Shown in pieces: positions 60,890 to 64,000 of a stretch of 64,000 nt of DNA. The translations under genes were made by a program, and so were the position numbers. The stretch covers positions 5,828,001 to 5,892,000 of the forward strand of contig NC_012491.1 of assembly GCF_000010165.1 (NCBI RefSeq), read 5' to 3'. Under the pieces are notes generated by a model. That model saw only the letters and a program-made list of their open reading frames with translations. It was not told where the DNA came from and searched no databases. Source of the stretch: Brevibacillus brevis NBRC 100599 (lineage in GTDB: Bacteria; Bacillota; Bacilli; Brevibacillales; Brevibacillaceae). Numbering within the stretch: the stretch's first letter is position 1; every line of letters begins with the position of its first letter.

Positions 60890-62365
60890 CTAATTTACGT
60901 GAAAGGTTTGCTGGAGGCGATGCGACAACGTATTCAGCTCGCCCAGCTCTTCCGTAATCTCACGCACTTTTTGATGCTGGTTTTCTGCTGTCGCAAACAG
61001 CTCTTCTAAGTTGGCTACGGATTCCTCGGTTACGGCTGTAATGGTCGACATCTCGATGGCAACTTCGCCGGAACGCACTTTTACCCGGTCCATGCTGGAG
61101 CTTACTTGATCAGCTGCTTCTAGGAAGGCTATCATCCCGGCACGCACTGCTTCAATGGAGGCCACTGTTTTTACGGCCAGCTCTTGGCCTTTTGCAACAG
61201 ACACTTCCCCACTGCTCATATGTTGCACCGCATTCTCACTTTCCTGGTGGAGTGACTTGAGAATGTCGGTAATTTCCTGTGTGGCTGTCGCGCTTTGTTC
61301 TGCCAGCTTGCGTACCTCATCCGCTACCACAGCAAATCCCCGTCCATGCTCGCCTGCACGCGCCGATTCAATCGCCGCATTCAGTGCCAAGAGATTCGTT
61401 TGTGTCGCGATCTGATTAATAGCGCCGACAATTTCCTCTACGCGATTCGCCTGCCGATTGAGCTGGTGAATCGTAGAGGCTGCTACATTGACTGCCTGCA
61501 CAATTTGCTCCATCTGTGAGGACAGATCGTTCATCATCTGAACGCTTTCTGTCAGACGACGGTTGTTTTGTTGCGATTCTGTTTTCATTGCGTTGGTCTG
61601 CGATGTGACTGCCTCGATTTCCTGATCGATGGATTGAACCTCTTCTTCGATCTTCACCGTAGAATTCGCCTGCGATTCCATGCCGACGGCGACTTCCTTG
61701 AAGGCTACCATCATTTCATCTGTATTGCGCTTCGTACCTTCCGCATGCTCATGCACATGATCGCTTGTACGATCTAGCTGCTCCGTCATTTCCTGGATGT
61801 TCAAAAGCATTTCTCCCAGACGGCGCTCCTTCTCTTCCGCTTCCTGCCTTGCGTCGTGCGCTTTTTGCAGGGAGGCTTGTCCGGCGAGACACAGATACGT
61901 TACGGCTCCCATCATCATGAGAATCGTGACAATACGCATAAGCAAATTGAGCTCCGAAAAATCGCCATCGAAGATCTGGTAGGTTCCTGTGTAGAACCCA
62001 ATAACCGTGACAATGATTTGGGTAATTCCCGCTGTTACGACCAACTTCCAATCCAAATACGCTGCCAAAAAGCCCATGACGATAAAAGCGAGGAAGGTGA
62101 TCTCCTGGTAATCGGTAAAGTGATCGAATGAAATCGCATAAAACATGAGTCCAATTGCTACCAGATAACGAATCACAAGACTATCCTTGCGAATGAAATA
62201 ATACGGCGAAACAATTAAAGTGACCAGCAATCCCAAGGACGTTACTTTCCAGAAGTTCACATCTACTTGGTAGGCAATGAGCCCCGCCATCCACAAATGG
62301 TTCCATAGGATAAATATCATAAAGCCTTCTTTGTCAGTTAAGGTATTGCGAATCAATTGAATCAT
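60890..62365 (-). CDS. Methyl-accepting chemotaxis protein with membrane-only sensor
   Basis: A 491-residue transducer. The first 190 residues form about six membrane spans without an extracellular domain; a linker coiled coil follows, then the MCP signalling domain (about 230-490) with tip ATQTNLLALNAAIESARAGE. No HAMP. Such receptors probably sense membrane state, energy or a hydrophobic signal. ATG after AAGGGGGG. Confidence 0.9.
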   Translation of the reverse strand: MIQLIRNTLTDKEGFMIFILWNHLWMAGLIAYQVDVNFWKVTSLGLLVTLIVSPYYFIRKDSLVIRYLVAIGLMFYAISFDHFTDYQEITFLAFIVMGFLAAYLDWKLVVTAGITQIIVTVIGFYTGTYQIFDGDFSELNLLMRIVTILMMMGAVTYLCLAGQASLQKAHDARQEAEEKERRLGEMLLNIQEMTEQLDRTSDHVHEHAEGTKRNTDEMMVAFKEVAVGMESQANSTVKIEEEVQSIDQEIEAVTSQTNAMKTESQQNNRRLTESVQMMNDLSSQMEQIVQAVNVAASTIHQLNRQANRVEEIVGAINQIATQTNLLALNAAIESARAGEHGRGFAVVADEVRKLAEQSATATQEITDILKSLHQESENAVQHMSSGEVSVAKGQELAVKTVASIEAVRAGMIAFLEAADQVSSSMDRVKVRSGEVAIEMSTITAVTEESVANLEELFATAENQHQKVREITEELGELNTLSHRLQQTFHVN

Positions 62366-62520
62366 AATTGCCCCCCTTTTCCTTTTTACTTATGTATTGG
62401 ATTCTTTCCCCATTATATAGCCAAACCTTTGGCAAATTTGTGAAAAAAGTGAGAACAGCCAAAAACAATTTCGAATAGGCTATTACACAACTCTCGCGTA
62501 CAGGAGGTAAACGGAGAAAA

Positions 62521-63138
62521 GTGGAACTTAATCAATTGCCAGCTACCGTGCTGACACGGACGATTAGCCGTCCGAACACCACGATTTACTATCCGCAATT
62601 GGCGGGATTAGCCAACCAGCAAGCGGAAAAAGATATCAACCGGGCGATTTATCAAACGGTTCAAGGCTTAATTCACGAGCAACAACGGGTCCAGGTACCG
62701 GGAAATACAGAAATGCAAGGAAGCTACGAAATCAAGACAAACGAACGCGGCATTTTCAGTGTTGTGTTGAGCAACTACGCCTATACACCGCAAATGGCTC
62801 ACGGCATGACCTTCCTCGGTTCGATCACCGCTGATATCCAAACAGGCAAGCTGTATACACTGCGGGAATTATTCAAGCCAGGAAGCGATTACGTCAAGGT
62901 GATTTCCGAAAACATCAAGCGTCAAATCAAAGAAAGAAACATCCCCACACTTAATGGCTTTACTTCGATTAAGCCCGATCAAGATTATTACATCGCCGAC
63001 AAAGCACTGGTTATCTACTTCCAGTTGTACGAAATTACGCCCTACTACGTCGGTTTCCCCATGTTCCCCATTTCGGTCTATGAACTGGAGCCAATCATCA
63101 ATGAAAAAGGACCACTGAGCATCTTGTCCGCAGATTAA
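62521..63138 (+). CDS. DUF3298-domain protein
   Basis: A 205-residue protein. ISRPNTTIYYPQLAGLANQQ, MAHGMTFLGSITADIQTGKLYTL and the closing YFQLYEITPYYVGFPMFPI fit the DUF4163-DUF3298 pair found in RsiV and PdaC, where the domain binds lysozyme or peptidoglycan. Here there is no signal peptide or anchor, which is odd for that role. GTG start after AGGAGG with a long 12-base spacing. Confidence 0.8.
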   Translation: MELNQLPATVLTRTISRPNTTIYYPQLAGLANQQAEKDINRAIYQTVQGLIHEQQRVQVPGNTEMQGSYEIKTNERGIFSVVLSNYAYTPQMAHGMTFLGSITADIQTGKLYTLRELFKPGSDYVKVISENIKRQIKERNIPTLNGFTSIKPDQDYYIADKALVIYFQLYEITPYYVGFPMFPISVYELEPIINEKGPLSILSAD

Positions 63139-63220
63139 ATGCACTGTACCGCCGTTTTTACCCCCAGGCGCAAGTATCTTTTTTCATGACAGTGGCCTGG
63201 TGGGTATTTGTGGCAAAAGA

Positions 63221-63245
63221 GAAAGCACCACATGGGTGCTTTTTC
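63221..63245. terminator. Bidirectional terminator
   Basis: AAAGCACC and GGTGCTTT arms around CACATG-type loop, with T on the plus strand and CTTTC.. on the minus strand. Confidence 0.75.
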
Positions 63246-63256
63246 TACTTTCTCTA

Positions 63257-63694
63257 CTAATTAATAGTAAGCTTGTACGGATTATTTTTATCAAAATCAG
63301 ATGCGCTGTGTCCGTATACCTTGATATATACCTGATCACCAAGACCTATCTGGAGACCCAGAACATCGGATCCACCTGGTCCAAAATCATTGGGCTTATA
63401 TGTCTCATGCACTTTTCCGTTTGCAGAAATATAGACCAAATCAAAATCATAGTTTTGGTTTTGTGGAGATTCCAATAGTACACTGATACTCTGTCCAGAT
63501 CGATTATCATATTCGTACCAATCTACATCATTACTGTCAGAAATAGTATGCGACATTGGTTTGTAAATTTTGATAGGAACTGCCTTATCCTGCGTATCTC
63601 CATATCCGTCACTAGCAAAAGCCGATTGTGTCCCCATTGCCAACGCAGCCAATACCATACAAGAAGACAAAATTCTTTTAAAGGAATGTTTCAT
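63257..63694 (-). CDS. Secreted PPC-like domain protein
   Basis: A 145-residue exported protein: signal peptide ending SAFAS, then a jelly-roll of the bacterial pre-peptidase C-terminal type (DVDWYEYDNRSGQSISVLLE, GLGDQVYIKVYGHSASDF, NPYKLTIN). Usually such domains are attached to secreted peptidases; here it stands alone. ATG after GGAGAG. Confidence 0.8.
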   Translation of the reverse strand: MKHSFKRILSSCMVLAALAMGTQSAFASDGYGDTQDKAVPIKIYKPMSHTISDSNDVDWYEYDNRSGQSISVLLESPQNQNYDFDLVYISANGKVHETYKPNDFGPGGSDVLGLQIGLGDQVYIKVYGHSASDFDKNNPYKLTIN

Positions 63695-63854
63695 TTCGAA
63701 CTCTCCTCGCCATCTATTTATTTACATTTTTAGTATATTTAACAATGGTTATTTTTTCAATAAGTGAACTTTTTTAGAAAACATTTATCTTTCGTGTCCC
63801 TTGCTAGGGGCATTTTGTTTGCAGAAAATCCATAATTTCGCCATCGAATAAACG

Positions 63855-63883
63855 TTTACTTATATGTCTAGAACTGCTAGTAT
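63855..63883 (+). promoter_or_regulatory. Possible promoter of the gene at the right edge
   Basis: TTTACT, 17 bases, TAGTAT. A palindrome TAAACGTTTA (63849-63858) overlaps the -35 box. Confidence 0.4.
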
Positions 63884-63954
63884 GTTAGTGTACATATTTA
63901 CTTAAGCAATAAGTGTACGATATATCGGACCAGCTTTCCTGGAGGTATATACTC

Positions 63955-64000
63955 ATGCAATATTATGGTCATCGAATTAGCCAAACCGCAAGAATATTCA
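63955..64000 (+). CDS. Start of an unidentified gene cut by the window edge
   Basis: ATG at 63955 follows GGAGG by nine bases and the frame stays open for 15 codons (MQYYGHRISQTARIF). Too short to identify; included because the ribosome site and promoter-like sequence are good. Confidence 0.5.
   Translation, partial: MQYYGHRISQTARIF

Noticed and set aside
1..64000. tRNA, rRNA, insertion sequences, prophage and CRISPR arrays
   Set aside because: I read for cloverleaf TΨC and anticodon arms, transposase-like proteins and regularly spaced repeats and saw none; a tRNAscan or CRISPR-finder run would settle this.

Overview
The window looks like chromosome of a mid-GC, spore-forming Firmicute of the Brevibacillus/Paenibacillaceae type. 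Evidence: strong GGAGG ribosome binding sites with many GTG and TTG starts, U-tailed hairpin terminators between most transcription units, two S-layer-homology (SLH) proteins, Bacillus-type conserved genes (YwfO/YwgA, YhbD plus bactofilin, ThiN, GlpP, YpsC), and SAM-I and c-di-GMP-I riboswitches. I see no rRNA, tRNA, insertion sequence, phage or CRISPR. Genus is an inference from gene content.

Layout. 0-4.4 kb: SLH protein, membrane-anchored thioredoxin-like protein, the YwfO-YwgA pair and a CPBP membrane protease. 4.4-9.6 kb: a tetR-hlyD-RND efflux operon whose promoter lies inside a perfect inverted repeat. 9.6-13.1 kb: YhbD and bactofilin, a secreted PepSY-like protein, and an RluA-type pseudouridine synthase. 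13.1-17.3 kb: a 200-base palindromic element, M29 aminopeptidase, an unidentified structured transcript, an MFS exporter and a DUF1643 protein. 17.3-27.5 kb: SLH-DUF4855 protein, YpsC methyltransferase, Fpg/Nei glycosylase, double GNAT, small [2Fe-2S] protein, ThiN, uracil-DNA glycosylase, stalk-domain protein, arylamine N-acetyltransferase and an HmoA-like monooxygenase. 27.6-33.9 kb: a sigma-54 activator next to a methionine gamma-lyase-type gene that has a textbook -24/-12 promoter with upstream palindromes, then a Tat-exported GMC dehydrogenase pair and a lipoprotein. 33.9-39.6 kb: hydrolase, second palindromic element, acetyltransferase, APC permease, glutaminyl-tRNA synthetase and a SET-domain protein. 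39.8-43.9 kb: a c-di-GMP riboswitch, gamma-glutamyltransferase and chemoreceptor. 43.9-50.3 kb: a glycerol-phosphate operon (glpP, HAD phosphatase, ugpCAEB, ugpQ) behind an attenuator-like leader. 50.6-53.4 kb: an ArsR, luciferase-like monooxygenase and MFS cluster in which each gene has its own copy of one operator. 54.3-60.8 kb: a BMP-type nucleoside ABC importer, a molybdopterin protein and a nucleoside phosphorylase behind a SAM-I riboswitch. 60.9-64 kb: chemoreceptor, DUF3298 protein, secreted PPC-like protein, and the start of a gene cut by the window edge.

How the genes work together. The most informative signals are regulatory. The SAM riboswitch in front of a nucleoside importer and phosphorylase suggests uptake and phosphorolysis of methylthioadenosine or a similar sulfur nucleoside. 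A second sulfur amino acid unit, the gamma-lyase, is under sigma-54 control. The most likely undescribed item is a pair of roughly 200-base elements (13401-13601 minus, 34939-35134 plus) that share a core and an architecture but have different paired arms, as expected of a structured RNA family or a mobile palindrome.
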